From Aquanectria penicillioides (lineage: Eukaryota; Ascomycota; Sordariomycetes; Hypocreales; Nectriaceae): 64,000 nt of DNA. Made by a program: the position numbers and the translations under genes. Below, piece after piece: positions 45,920 to 58,276 of this stretch. The stretch covers positions 757,001 through 821,000 of the forward strand of contig PYIU01000011.1 of NCBI GenBank assembly GCA_003415625.1, in the 5' to 3' direction. The notes under the pieces are model-generated. The model saw nothing but the letters and a program-made list of their open reading frames with translations, searched no databases and had not been told where the DNA came from. Positions within the stretch are counted from its first letter, which is position 1. Every line of letters starts with the position of its first letter.

Positions 45920-47607
45920 TCATTCCCATTTGCTAAACTTAAGAATGCACTTTTGATCCTTTGGCCTCGACGTAAATATTTGGTCATCCATGCTCATGTC
46001 TGCTGTCATCCCTGGCGCTGGAGTCGTCCGGAAGACGGAGTATATGTCTCGCATCAGAGTCTTCATCTCCGCAATAGCTAGACTGAAAATTGGTTAGCAA
46101 ATACATTCACTCTTGCTGATATTGTACACTTACTGTCGTCCGATGCAAGCTCGTCCTCCGTTGGAAAACGTAAAGAACAGTCGATTTCTCTCCGCGGCTC
46201 CTTTTTCCTCCAACCATCGCTCTGGCCTAAAAGCATCTGGCTGAGGGAAGACAACCTCGTCCATTCGATGCATTGAATATGGTTGGCAGCTTACGATGGT
46301 TCCACCGGGCAGCCAGTACCCATCGATGTGGGCTCCGTTGGGAGGGACGCATCTAGGCAGACTCATCGGGATGGAAGGGAACACGCGGAGTCCCTCCTTG
46401 ACTACCGCTTCAAGATACTGGAGCTGTTCGAAAAATACGCCCTCATTTGCCCTAAACTCGTCTCGAAGGCGTTCCTGAATCTTCTCGTATCCGGGTTGCG
46501 AAATCTGCCACATCAAGAAGCAGAGCGCATCACCAGTCGTCTCAATGCCAGCAATCATGTGGTCCATGCACTCAGATGCAATATCAATGGGTCCCATGCC
46601 GAACTTTTCCTCCTGCATACGGCTGACAAGAGTGAAATCAGCAACATCACCGTTGTTGACTCCATTGAGAACCAGTTTCTTAGCCAGGGGGATGTCGCGA
46701 GCCTTGCCAAAGAAACCCAGTTTGCTGACTAGCTGACCCATGGCAGGGCTGTAGTAGATGAGAAGTCGTCCTGGAAGATCCGTTAGCTGGGTTGCACAAT
46801 CTTGTGTCAACAAGGGCCACCTACTAACGAGACTGCTGTCAAATGTGACTTCGCGCAGAGTCTCTTCATCGGAATGCTCAACAATCGAGTTGCTGCCATG
46901 GGGATGGAACAAGTGGCGCGTGGCGCAGTCAAACGCATAGCAATGAAGGAAGACCTAACACTGTTAGGTTTAGCCTCCTCCGGATTGTAGTAGCGTGCCT
47001 TACATAAACATCCAGTTCTTGGTTTGGGGACTCTATGCATCTCTTGATAAAGTTCTGCGACTTCTCTTGAAGGCCGAGAAGAGAAGCGTCGCGGATGACA
47101 TTGGAGTTGGCGTAGCGATCGGCAATGATTCGCCTCCTCTTGCTGTGCTGTGGAGGAAGTTAGTAAACTAGCATCTCATTTGCAAGTACAAATGCATACA
47201 GGATCTTTCTCAACGGTAGAAAACATTGTGCTATTCTGCTGTTAGCCAGAGCAGAGACCTACACCACAGGTACTGTACCTCAGCCCGAACTGGGTAAAAA
47301 GGTCGTAAAACGACGTCTTGTCAAAGCCGCTCCCCTTGGACAAGTAAATCTCCTTCATCGCTTCGAGCGACGAAAAGACAATCTCGTTCGGTGCGACTCG
47401 AACAGCGTTGCCGTATTTCTTGTGCATTTCATGCACATATTGAGTTCTTTTGCCGTGAAGTTCGTGATATCTCAGCTGCCATGGTGTGAGCAAGCCCAAT
47501 TTCGGCCCAGGAAGAGCAGCCAGAGGCGAGCGCAATCGTCTAACCAAGACGAAAACGTATGCGAGCGCAGCCGCAGCCGCGATTACGGGAAGCGTCAACA
47601 AGGCCAT
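45920..47607 (-). CDS. Cytochrome P450 monooxygenase
   Basis: Six exons on the minus strand: 47607-47279, 47230-47200, 47147-47004, 46954-46825, 46770-46134 and 46082-45920, giving 477 residues. Three joins needed care: a 31-base second exon; an acceptor at TGTTAG (46955) rather than the earlier CAG, which would give a stop; and a 54-nt in-frame intron (46824-46771) that would otherwise be read through. The N-terminus is a hydrophobic anchor (MALLTLPVIAAAAALAYVFVLV) followed by LPGPK. The I-helix reads AGIETTGD, ExxR is EGLR (337-340), and the heme loop FSNGGRACIG places the heme cysteine at 420. It belongs to a different P450 type from the 7-9 kb gene. It is transcribed divergently from the permease gene over a 1.1-kb gap. 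Substrate unknown. Confidence 0.9.
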
Positions 47608-48703
47608 TGTTCCACAAAAGATTGTCGTGTTTGATCACTTCAGCAATGGAGGTTGATGGTGATGAGATTCACTGCTTTCATTTATGTCTGAGCGTCGCTA
47701 AATTCGTTCCCACAACCAGCCTCTAGAAAGGAATGTGCAAGAGACCCGACACTAACGCACCTGGATCATCTCGACTATCACAAAAATCTTCAAAAAGCAA
47801 GTTGGATATGACTGATCTGTGGCCTCAATGCCGAGAACGACTCTCTCGGCAAGACGAGACAGCAGGTTTGGCCAATCACACATGCTGGCCAACTGCACAG
47901 AGTGGACTTGTCCCAAATTGGAATTTATAAGAGATGGAGCTATTACACGTTGCAACTCGAGCTAACTGACGGCCCACGCCATGCCCAAGAAGGGAACCCT
48001 TATCAGTGTGCTGATGCAGCACGTAGCGTGGAAAGTATTGGACTGTCATCTCTTACAACTTCCCAGAACGGCTCACTTGGCGATTATTCCAGAGCTACGT
48101 AATTGGAGAAGCCGTCACCGAAACCCCAGACTTTGTATTGCTTCGCCGCCGGCGGGCATGTTCATGCACCCCAGCTGATAAAAGTGAAGTCCGATCTAGC
48201 AACCTCCCGCTGCTTTTAGTTGCTGTTTCCGGTCAAACTTGTAGGGATCAGTCGCGATAGCCTCATGTTCCACATATCGGGTGTATTTCCAGCTTCGACG
48301 ATCCATCCACCTAGAGACACACGCAACCGTTAAACTTAAAAGCAGCGCTCAAGAGACCAAGCCTATCGGTGGGTTTTTTTACTTTCCCGCCAGCCCCGTT
48401 TTGACATAGACCGTTCCGTGCTCCCGGACGATGCCATGGGTTGATGCATCTCACCGCGATAAGGACTATCAAAAGCGGACTCGTCTGTGGGATCCCGGTT
48501 GCACGCAACAAACAAAGCTTGACGGCGCGCATCAATGGAAGAGCATGGCCCAAGACTTCCAAATCCTAGTTTAAATAAATGCTGCCAGTTTCCCTCTCGG
48601 TCTGGCATGTGCATCGTGCAACGGCCCTCACCTCCGCTGCCGCTTTCTATCCCACTGCACGAGTATCTTCCCAACTGATACATCTTCTTCTTTGTATTCC
48701 ACC
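47608..48703. promoter_or_regulatory. Divergent promoter region, P450 / permease
   Basis: The P450 and permease genes point away from each other, so both promoters lie in these 1.1 kb. No other gene is supported. A specific binding site is not clear. Confidence 0.45.
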
Positions 48704-50423
48704 ATGGGGAACTCGCAGGATGCAAAGCCCTCTGGCGAACCCCTGCCGTTGAGCAGGGAAGCCTCCACGGGCGAGGGAATGATGGATCCCGTAGCTAAAG
48801 ATGAAATCGTCTCCAAGTATGGCTCGACGAAACGAGGTCTGTCAAATCGCCACCTGCAACTTATGGTCATTGCCAGTTCCATCGGAACAGGTCTCTTCGT
48901 CGGTATTGGAAGCGCCCTCAGGACTGCCGGTCCTTTGTCCTTGTTGCTTGGATTTCTCATCTACCCCACCGTCTTCATCCTGCCTTGTTCGCTCGGCGTG
49001 GCAGAAATGGTTACTCACCTGCCCATCAGAGGAAGCATTTACGAGTTTGCGAGCCGCTATGTCGATCCTGCCTTTGGCTTTGCGCTGGGATGGACATATT
49101 TCTACGGGAGTGCTATGCTCTTCTGCACTGAACTGTCGGCTGTTGTAACTGTCATGGGATATTGGGAGATTGATGTTAATCCTGCTGTCTGGGTAGCCAT
49201 GGCTTTGGTCGTGTGCATTTTCCTCAACCTCTTCGCAGTCAAGTACGTCAATTTCACATATCCTTACAGACCTAGAAAAGCTAATAAGTGACAGATGGTA
49301 TGGCGAGTCGGAATTTATCTTCGCTGCCACTAAGATTCTCCTCCTTTTGGGCCTTCTTCTGCTCACTCTCGTCACAATGTGCGGCGGAAACCCAATGGGC
49401 TGGGCCTATGGCTTTCACAATTGGACAGAAGGAGGAGTCATGCACGAGTACATGGCTGAAGGTGTCAAAGGACGCTTCCTCGGATTCTGGAGTGTCATGG
49501 TTCTCGCTGCCTTTTCCATCGCCGGCCCCGACTTTATTGCCCTCAGCGCAGGCGAGATGAAGAACCCTCGTCGCAATGTTCCCCGATGCGCCAAGGCTAC
49601 TTGGTACCGAATCTTCTTCTTCTACGTCTTGGGATCATTGGGTGTAGGTATCATCTGCAATAGCCAGGACCCCAAGCTCTTGTCCGCTCTCCACAGCTCT
49701 AGTGTCGGTTCTGCAGCCAGCCCCTGGGTTATCGGCATCGAGAACCTAGGAATAAAAGGCCTTGCGGGTCTCATCAACACTCTTATTGTCATCAGCGGCT
49801 GGAGTTGCGGCAACGCCATGCTCTATTCGTCCTCGCGAACACTCTACTCGCTCGCCATGGATGGCTATGCCCCCAAAGTTTTCCTAAAATGCACCAAGGC
49901 TGGAAATCCCATTTATTGTGTACTTACCGTCAGCTTAATCTCGTGCATCACCTTTCTAGTTGCTACCACCGATGGTGCAACCGTCTTTGGGTGGTTCGTC
50001 GGTCTGTCTACTTGCGCTTTCGTCCTCGCATACACGGCCATGCACGTCACCTACATTGGTTGGTACAGGGCCTTGAAGGCTCAGGGTGTGAGCCGCGACA
50101 CTCTTTCTTGGAAAGCCCCCTTCATGCCATACGGTGCTTACTTTGGTACTGGGTTTGGTTGTATTGTTCTCATCTTCTTGGGCTTCGACGTCTTCAAGCC
50201 CTTCTCTGTGTCTGGATTCGTCACCAGCTACTTTGGCATCGCCTACATGGCTGTTGTGTACATCTTCTGGAAGGTCTTCAAGCGAACCAAGTTTGTCAAG
50301 CCAAGAGAAGCTGATCTTTGGAGCGGCAAGGAGGCTGTAGACAAGGAATTGCTTAAGTGGGAGGGAAAGGAGGACGATGAAGGGCACTCATTTTTGGGGC
50401 GCATGTGGGCTAAGCTCTGGTAG
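48704..50423 (+). CDS. Amino-acid/choline-type permease (APC superfamily)
   Basis: Two exons, 48704-49242 and 49295-50423 (intron with a GCTAAT branch point), give 555 residues. The ATG sits in a good ACCATGG context. After a hydrophilic cytosolic N-terminus, the first helix carries the family signature SSIGTGLFVGIGSAL. About twelve helices follow, with GPDFIALSAGEMKNPRRNVP in the loop after helix 6. This is the fungal amino-acid permease architecture of the YAT type. The protein is expected in the plasma membrane and to import an amino acid or related amine with protons. The substrate cannot be deduced. Its place beside a P450, a regulator and a lyase suggests either a nutrient uptake role for the pathway or simple adjacency. 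Confidence 0.93.
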
Positions 50424-50583
50424 TGGTGCCTGGTTTTTGGGTCGAAGTTATATTGGAAAGATTAGAGTCATTGAAGATCCAGTTAGGATAAAGAAGGTCT
50501 TAGATTTCAAAAATTGAATCAACTGATTCTTTGAAACACAATTCATGGATTTACATTGGCATTGTCGTCTATTCCTCTTTCTA
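50424..50583. other. Short convergent intergenic region
   Basis: Only 160 bases separate the permease and HRI1-family stop codons; it holds both 3' ends. Confidence 0.5.
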
Positions 50584-51473
50584 TTATAACTTTAAGCGGA
50601 CCAAGCTTTGGCTCTCCTCTGGGCTCTCACGCTGAAGCGCACAAACTTCATAGTTATTTCCTTCGATCGAGACCTTGTCGCCAACATTCCACTTTTCTTC
50701 CCCTGTCACATTGATGAGACCCGTTCGCTCCAATGATGGTAATTGCTGGTGACCCGACTGATACGTTTCTTTCCATCGCAAGCGACCTTGAACATGTACC
50801 AACTCTTCTTTCGCAACACTAAATGCGCCATCCTTGCTCTGTCGCATAGCAAGATACAGTCCGCCGAATTTTCCAAGGAAGATCTTGTCGTCACCGGATT
50901 GTCCTTGAAGAATCCAGCCTTGGTCGGTTCCGTGTTTAGGATGAAGCTCTCTCCACACCTCTTCATATGGCGTTACCTGGTTATTCTTCTCTGCGCATGG
51001 CATAGATCCGGTTTCGAGATCGTCTCCATTTGGTAGTTTCACGAATTTCCCCTCATCTGGATCAAAGAAGTTCCTAGAATCGATGATGTGGTACCATCTG
51101 CAGCGAACTAATGTCTGGGGTCAACGAGAATTCCATTTCATTTTTATTAGTACTTACGGGGATCCTGTGATAGTATTTCCCTTGTTCCGGCAAAAGCCCA
51201 GTCTATACCCCCATCCGTCTTGGTGATGCGCAGATCCATGAAGTACGAGTCTACGCTAAGCACCACCGTGTCAGTAGGCTCTGATGCAGTCTCATCATCC
51301 CATCGGATGGAAATTCGGGTAGAAAGGCGGATGGGTATGTTGATTGTATTCTTAAGAATGCACCAACTGGGCTACTAGTGAGAAAAGTTGAATTAAGGAC
51401 GCATGACGCACTGTTTATACATCTCGATGCTGTCCTCAGTGTTTCCATCTCTTAGACTTTCCTGAATCGGCAT
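50584..51473 (-). CDS. HRI1-family protein
   Basis: Minus strand, exons 51473-51412, 51366-51158 and 51107-50584 with phases that join, give 264 residues. The first intron could also be placed from 51407 to 51351, which changes a few residues. The body reads RISIRWDDE, then TVVLSVDSYFMDLRI, DWAFAG, WYHIIDSRNF, and YEEVWREL followed by FLGKFGGLYLAMRQ. These segments and their order are those I associate with the fungal HRI1 family. Yeast Hri1 is a small non-essential protein of similar length linked to the casein kinase Hrr25; its biochemical role is unknown. No membrane segment or signal is seen. This is likely a conserved housekeeping-type gene and marks the edge of the metabolic group. Confidence 0.75.
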
Positions 51474-52154
51474 GGGCCAGCATTGTGTAGAACAAACACT
51501 AGTCTGCGAACGGTAATCACTAGCATTGTGTCACGCCCTAGACCACTATGTACAATATAGTAGCAACAGTGCATGCTACCCTAGTACTGTAAGTATATGC
51601 TGTGGCCTCATCTGTCCCGACAACACTGCAATTTTAGCCTCTACAGTCAACCTTTCAATCCTAGCCTTAGAACGCCTTGGCCACCACCCATGCGTTTCAC
51701 TGCAATTTTAGCTATGCAGACTATCTCCAGCATCACCAGCTCTCGGCCTTATCGGCAACACACACAAATCTTGGTTCTGATCAAAATCTACTCTTCAATC
51801 TAGTTGATTCGGTGCATTGCAAAACTTTGGCTGTGAGAGAATGCACTCATTAAGTCTAACGACTGTCCCAACTCTCTCTCGCGGAATGTCTTGGCGTTCT
51901 CACAAATCGACCTTCATTATGGGTGCCTACTCCGAACATGCTATATTTTCTAAATTCTCATTGACGTGTTATCCTACCTTGACTCGGCAATGAATCATAC
52001 GTATCTTCCAATGTTGCTACTTTCCCTCTATCATGGATACCATAATCCTCATTCGGACGCATCATTGCAAAACATACACAATCATCGTAATGTTTCAAGT
52101 TCCATCCACTCGTTCACCAAATATCCAAGCACAATAAAATCTTATCCTGTGCAC
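51474..52154. other. Intergenic region
   Basis: AT-rich sequence holding the promoter of the HRI1-family gene and the 3' end of the GH16 gene. No gene seen. Confidence 0.5.
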
Positions 52155-53300
52155 TCACACCATATGTACCCAAATAGAGACCCCTATTGAAAATGCCATT
52201 ATCCATGATGCGCTGTTTCCAAACATCGCCCTCGATGCTGCGTTATCCCAGAGCATCGCTGCGCGTCCTGTGGTCGTTGTCTCATCAATACTGCATACGG
52301 CGCCGCACTTCTTGTCGGCACGCTTCTGTCCAAAGAAGCTTCTTTCGACCAAATCCTTGTCTGTGGTGTTGTACAAAATTTCAATCCATTGGATCTGCTG
52401 GAGAGCTTCGTGGTTCAATGACATGTTCCCGCTCCATGTGCCACCGTCGCTCCACGCGCTAAAGTGAAGATCGGAAGCCTGCTTGGGCGTCTGGAATTGT
52501 ATCCTTGTGACTTCTTTCTCGTTGACATACCAGACAACCACATCCGGGGTCCAGTCCAAGCGGTGGACAACCCAGTTTGACCAGTCCGGCGTCGTGGCAT
52601 TTCTGGTCGCATTTGGAATCGTGCCACCATCCTCTGTGTAGGATGGCTGGTTTGTGTATTGAATTTTAGTCTTGGGATCGCGAGTCAGAATCTCTATATC
52701 GGACTCTTGCACGTCGGCGAGTTTGCCGGTGGCATCCCGGTAAGTAAACATGCCAGTCACGGCTCCGGCGCTTCCGATGGTTCGCGCCAGCATTCGCATT
52801 GAGACATATTGAAAGTTGCCCTGGAGACTTTGAAACTCGACAGCGGTTTGAAAATCCTTGAGTCGTTTTGTTCGCAACGTCATGTATGTGTCGGATGCAG
52901 CATTTTCGTCGTCATTCTTCTGAATGTAGAGGTTGCTCTTGGAATTGACCATCAAAACAGTTCCTTCATTCGCGAGCGGCTCACCGGCTCCGTTACTAGT
53001 GTCCCACGTTTGTACGTCCCAGATGTTGTTCCAGGTGTCGCTTTTGAAGTAATCACTTGATGAATCGGCCCAGGCGGCAGTCTCGGAGTCGTTGACCACA
53101 TCCGGAACGCCAGCGTACTGTGACAGGCTTCTAAAATCCCAGAACATGTGGTTTGTATAGTAAGTTGGAACTGAGCCGTTTATAAGAAAACAGTCACAGT
53201 CCTTGTCGTCGACGAGCTTCGTATCCGCAGACGCCTGGCGGGCCACGGCCACCAGGGTGAGGAGTCGCAGACTCGAGGAGAAAGCGGTCAAGGACAACAT
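52155..53300 (-). CDS. GH16-family glucanase-like protein, secreted and probably GPI-anchored
   Basis: Single exon, 381 residues. Residues 1-25 form a signal peptide with likely cleavage after RQASA. The GH16 active-site signature appears as VQESDIEI (E199, D201, E203), matching the ExDxE pattern. The downstream WSNWVVHRLDWTPDVVVWYV is the usual family substrate-cleft strand. The last 20 residues are hydrophobic after a small-residue stretch (DNAASRAMFGNS), as expected for a GPI signal. Several N-glycosylation sequons are present (NGS, NAT, NMS, NTT). Such enzymes act on beta-1,3/1,4-glucans or link chitin to glucan in the cell wall. Here it would work at the plasma membrane or wall. The gene is flanked by unrelated genes. 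Confidence 0.87.
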   Translation of the reverse strand: MLSLTAFSSSLRLLTLVAVARQASADTKLVDDKDCDCFLINGSVPTYYTNHMFWDFRSLSQYAGVPDVVNDSETAAWADSSSDYFKSDTWNNIWDVQTWDTSNGAGEPLANEGTVLMVNSKSNLYIQKNDDENAASDTYMTLRTKRLKDFQTAVEFQSLQGNFQYVSMRMLARTIGSAGAVTGMFTYRDATGKLADVQESDIEILTRDPKTKIQYTNQPSYTEDGGTIPNATRNATTPDWSNWVVHRLDWTPDVVVWYVNEKEVTRIQFQTPKQASDLHFSAWSDGGTWSGNMSLNHEALQQIQWIEILYNTTDKDLVERSFFGQKRADKKCGAVCSIDETTTTGRAAMLWDNAASRAMFGNSASWIMAFSIGVSIWVHMV

Positions 53301-55008
53301 GGTTGGTTACTGAACAACGCGGTTGAACGAAGCCATCACCATCACAGATGAAGACGCGGGGTATTGTATCGCTGACATGCTGGCGGCCTCCTGGTGTTTG
53401 TCCATGATGGTGTCACAATTCATGCAGCACTGGAGCGGTAAAATGCGGCAGAACGGCCGGCTGCAGGGCCATGGCACCATGCCTATTATTATGCATAAAT
53501 CGATAATCGCCGGAGTCGCAGCGAATAAATCCCTTGGTTGTTTGCTGTCAGACTCCGCTGGACCATCAAGCTTGTTTCTGCTTTCGGTTCATTCCATCAG
53601 CGTAGCATTGGACCAGAAAGGCCAGGTCCTCCATAAGGCTTCTCGGGAGGCTGCAAAAGCAAGATGCAGCAGAATCACAAGCAAACAGCCCAACGAGATG
53701 CATGTGAGTGTTGCAAGACTCAAGGTAACATTGAGCCCACTATTGATGCTCCATAGCATGACCTATTGTGGCTTGGTGAGAGCTGAATGTTCACTAGCTA
53801 CGGCAGCAACGCGGTCTAGAATTGTGACCGGCAAGGCTGGCTATATGCCGTCATGTATGTCTGAGGACTGTTGGGCGAGAGTTGGGCGGGAACGACAGTT
53901 TCTTCCAGGTTTGGATGGAACTATTGTGTAACAGCTTCGTGGCACAATACGCGCAGAATCACAGAATACGAGCGCCACCTGGGCGCTGCAATCCATCCTA
54001 AAGCTCCGGGCTCCCAGAGGCTGAGAGTCTCGACCAGAACAAGCCACCTCAGCTGAGGATGCAAGGAGCCGGACGTTCCGCGATTGGGGTCGTTTGTGAG
54101 AATCCCCGCAGAGGCGATGCATTTTGTTCCATTGCCAATCCTTGCACGCCCTCTTAAACGAGGCTCGGCGCGCATCTGCGGGGCTGACTGCATGAATCAC
54201 ACATTCATTCGGCATTGCTATCCGACCACGACGCCATGAAGTTGGGGCGGGCCATGGTTTCTCTCATGATTTGAAGCCACCAACCTTGGGTTGTTAGGAA
54301 ATGCACTCAGCCATGTCTCCAGCGGCATGTGCAGTATGTTCTAGACTCGCTGCCTCGGCCCCCATCAAGAATCTACGATTGATAAAGACCGAGCGGAATG
54401 TTCTGCGGCACATCGGCCCCTGCATCTAGGCTCATTCGAGTGCACGAACGCCGAATTGCCGTGTCTGCAGGTACATGAATATCTGATCAATAACAATCCT
54501 ACTTGTGCATGCATCCCCCAGGGTCAGGCACACGAGAACAACGTGGCTTAGTGATCCAGATCACGGTGGCTATGTCCTCTACCTGAACAGTTGCATTTAT
54601 ACAAACAGCCACACCACAATCACCAACACCCATATGTTTCGGCTGCTCGGATGTCTGCCAACACACATAACGTGCGATGGATGCAACCTATTGAGGCCCC
54701 ACGTGAATATGGGCAGTCGAGTCTAAAATCCAGATGATACACAATTATTATCTCACCGCGTGGGCAAATTTAGACCGCCCTAACATCGAAACAGGCACGG
54801 AATGGCTCCCGATATTGTCTCAATAATAGTGGTCAATATCTGTTCTCTTTTTGTCCTGTATTGTTGATTCTATTCCTCTAGTGCAGGAAGTAAAGTTCAT
54901 TAAATAAGATCATAACCTTCATTAAAAACAACCGGTGTCTTGGGTATCAACTAGATCATCTCTTCTCACAAGAAAACCGGGTTGGAAACGGTTCCCAAGT
55001 CGCGCCAG
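53301..55008. other. Gene-free region
   Basis: About 1.7 kb without a convincing gene. A 202-codon open frame at 53323-53931 starts only at TTG and shows no domain. The GH16 promoter should lie at its left end. Confidence 0.5.
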
Positions 55009-56536
55009 TCATAAGGACAGTGCAGCATTCACCACCTGTTTTGCTGGTCTGTCATGCAATTCATTGATCCAAAGCACAGACTTGAGTGATGCCCTAGCCT
55101 CATCCCACGATCTAACACCCTCGCTCTTCAAGACCTCTACCAACCGAGGCTGGAACCAGGGTTGATCAGACTTGTCGAACACAGAAGTTGACGCAATTAT
55201 GTATATCCAGAGCATAAATCTAGGGGGGATTCCAGCATTCTCATGCTGGAGCAGAGACATTGTGTCTTTGAGCTGGCCCACCAGGTACACATAACGTGTG
55301 TTAACGCCGCGCCACTGGAGAAAAAGAGTACTGGCAAATACCAAAAGTCCGAGACGTGTGATCTCGTTGATATCAGTCTTCTCAAAGTGGATTTTTACAA
55401 GACGATAATGTATAGAAACCATGGTTTCTTGGTATAGCTCTGCATCAATATCCAGTTTACACTGCGTCGCGATATTTGCAGCACGGGCAACTTCAGAAAG
55501 ATCGCCCCAAACATGACGTAGCCGCATGTCTAATCTGTCGACAAAGGAATCAAGGTCAGATGTCGGTGTTTGAAAGCTTTTGTCCGGTCCTTCATGCTTT
55601 GATATGAGTTTTCTGACTTTCGGGGTTATGTAAACATCCCACGATATGTCATCAGAGAAGAAAACAGAGTCACATCCTGTACTGAGAACGACGCCTAAAT
55701 CGGCGCTATCCAAATCATGTCAGTATAACATTATGTAGAGCAAAGGCATTGCAATCTGACTTGCCGACAAATTTTGGCTTGCAATCTTTTATTTCTTTGG
55801 AACGCGGACATGCCACCTCTCAGCATGACCATTTTGTAAAGACCGCCAAGGTGTTGTCGAGCCGTGGCCACATCGTCAAACGCGATTGCCGCCATAGTGA
55901 GACCGATAACAACCAAGATGGTTGAATCTGAAGTCGCCAGTTTTCCCTCGCTGCTATTCAATCGCTTTTGCAGGATCGTCAACGTCCTTCCAAAATGAGC
56001 AAGGACTTTCGCACTGTCATCCCTGCGGCCATGCAGGAAATCGAGATACACTTTGGTGATGAAAATTGTAAAGTGAAGACAGGCTGCATCGTTCCACATG
56101 GGATCAAACCATGAAGGCTCAGGTTGATTAGAGGCTGGGCTAAACTCAAGTGGAGGCATTGCATGTTTTACTTGAATATGGTTAGCAGAGTCGCGACGGA
56201 CCGTTGACAACTCCTGACAAAGCAAGGGTATTTCCTACAGTTCCAGGCCGTTTCTAGCATGTCCGGCCCAATCTGTGCCGACAAAGGTGTCAAGGAGAAC
56301 TCGCCGCCAACCTTGGCCGGGATAGAGGGAGAATTCGCTCTCGAGATATCGCTTGAGCTCTGCATGTGTAGTTTACCGCCACTAATCCAAGACGGGGGCC
56401 GCACCAGCGGCTTCTTCCTGTTCTTACCGCGCATGACATGACTGCGGATCAGGCGACGCTTCTGCTCAACAGATTGGCTCGCTGGGGTGGTGATTATAAA
56501 TGGACTCGCTTCCTCGGATGGCGGTGATCCCATCAT
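55009..56536 (-). CDS. Fungal_trans-type regulator-like protein without zinc cluster
   Basis: Minus strand, exons 56536-56239, 56170-55765 and 55705-55009 give 466 residues. The first intron is GTAGGA...CTAACC...CAAG. The second (55764-55706) starts with GC (GCAAGT) and ends GATAG with a TACTGAC branch point; no GT donor gives the right frame, so a GC-AG intron is required. The N-terminus holds a basic SHVMRGKNRKK segment, common in fungal proteins related to zinc-cluster regulators that lack the cysteines. The remainder (KICRADLGVVLSTG, then a helical tail with ISWDVYI) resembles the fungal_trans_2 body. It may act as a co-regulator rather than a DNA-binding factor. Function and targets are unknown. 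It is transcribed divergently from the dehydrogenase. Confidence 0.78.
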
Positions 56537-57098
56537 TGTTGTGCTCCGCTACCGGGCTAGCTCCGTGAACACCAGAGCCAAGGTCTCGGCCAATTACGGA
56601 CTCAACGGCCATGGACGAAGACAGGGAAACGAGAATTGGTCTTTGAGGATGCGCCGAGAGAAAATTGATGTCTCGACTGGGAAAAGGAGCTCCCAGGAAT
56701 CGGCAGTTTCGGCACACAACCACACCTGTCATTCAGGGAATGGAATAGGAATGAGGGGCGATGGAGCCCATTTTCAGTGGATGGACGCTCGGGCCAGAAT
56801 GCCAAGACAACATTGGCTTCTAAGTATAGTTTAGCGTGTTCCTGGATTGCCATCTTTGGCAGCCAGGGATCCACATTGTCATCCTCACTCTTCAGCTTGA
56901 TGAAGGTGATGACGACTTTGTGGGTGTTTGTCCAGGCAAAGATTGAGTGAAACATCGGAAGGAAATCTTTGAAGTTCGTTTAAATACTCGAATAGTCTCA
57001 ACATTTCAATCACAAATTCCTCGGCCCTCTTCCTCATTCCAAACCATTCCAACTCAGTTGTATCCCACTATCTTTCCGCCTCAACCAGCACCCTAACC
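56537..57098. promoter_or_regulatory. Divergent promoter region, regulator-like gene / dehydrogenase
   Basis: About 560 bases between two genes pointing away from each other. Pyrimidine-rich stretches precede the dehydrogenase ATG. Short frames here have no motif. Confidence 0.45.
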
Positions 57099-58276
57099 AT
57101 GACGGCATCCTTTGATCTTGGGCCCCCGACAAGCAAGCCCTTTTCTTTATTTCTCAAATCCCAATTTCTTACTCCAGTCCAGCGGCCACCAAAAGACACA
57201 AACCTCGAGGGCCAAGTCGCCATCGTAACTGGTGCAACCAGTGGGCTTGGGCTAGAGGCATCTCGCCAGCTTCTGTCCTATGGGCTTTCGACTCTGATCT
57301 TGGCCGTGCGGTCAACAAACAAGGGTGAAAACGTGGCCAAAGACTTCCGCGCCCAGTTTCCCAAAGCCAACATCCAAGTCTGGTCCCTTGAGATGGAATC
57401 CTACGACTCCATTAGGGCATTTGCTCGTCGCGCTGTGGCGGAGCTCTCCCGACTTGATATTGGCATTCTGAACGCGGGTATTCAAACGCTCACTTTCGAG
57501 TTGGTGCCCAGCACTGGCCATGAACGCTACATCCAGGTCAACTACATTTCTACTATGCTGCTTGCCGTTTTATTACTACCTATCCTCAAGGCCAAATCCC
57601 CCTCGGGCTCACCTGGCCGCTTGACTATTGTCAACTCGGGTACCGCCCGTGGCGCAACCCTCTCGGATACCAAAAATGTTCTGCCTACGCTCGACGATCA
57701 GTCAAAGGGCTGGGATGCCGTCTCTCGTTACGCTGTCAGCAAGCTCTTGGCCCACCTATTCATCATCAACCTTGTGCCTTATGTCAGTGCCGACGATGTT
57801 GTCATTAACCTCGTCGATCCCGGGCTTGTGAAGAACACTAACTTGCAAACCGGTGCACCACTGGTAATTGCAGCTTTTTTTTGGACTATGAAGGCAATCT
57901 TTGGCCGAACAGTACCTGTGGGTGCGTCGACATACATTGACGCAGCCGTCGTCAAGGGAAAAGAATCTCATGGTTGTTACATACCCAACTGGAAGATATC
58001 TGCGTAAGTTCTTGATCTTTGCTCTCCATCCAGACGCTCTCGCCATATCCAACGCCCATTATATTGAATTTGCGAATGTTATTTTCTCGCGGATCACACA
58101 TGACCAGCAAGGGCTTATGCCCTATTGGAACATGACTAACCATTGCTATACGTAGGTATCCTGCATTCGTTTACACTACAGAGGGAATTGCCGCGCGAGA
58201 ACAACTGTGGAAAGAAACTCTCGCCGAGTTTGAGTTTATTGGTGTGCAAGAAATATTAGAGAACATGAAGAAATAA
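57099..58276 (+). CDS. Short-chain dehydrogenase/reductase
   Basis: Two exons, 57099-58003 and 58156-58276, with a 152-nt intron, give 341 residues. The cofactor-binding motif TGATSGLG is at 44-51, LNAGI near 124-128, and the catalytic residues are S180, Y211 and K215 in the YAVSK motif. The N-terminus before the Rossmann fold is longer than in core members (about 35 residues) and includes a hydrophobic/proline stretch. The protein is therefore an NAD(P)H-dependent oxidoreductase, most likely of the WW-domain-oxidoreductase/retinol-dehydrogenase-like type in fungi. It may act on an alcohol or ketone; the substrate is unknown. The unusually long intron relative to this window could contain a further small exon, but none is required for the frame. 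Confidence 0.9.

Noticed and set aside
53323..53931. Open frame of 202 codons on the plus strand
   Set aside because: It begins only at TTG, has no recognisable motif and lies in the GH16 promoter region.
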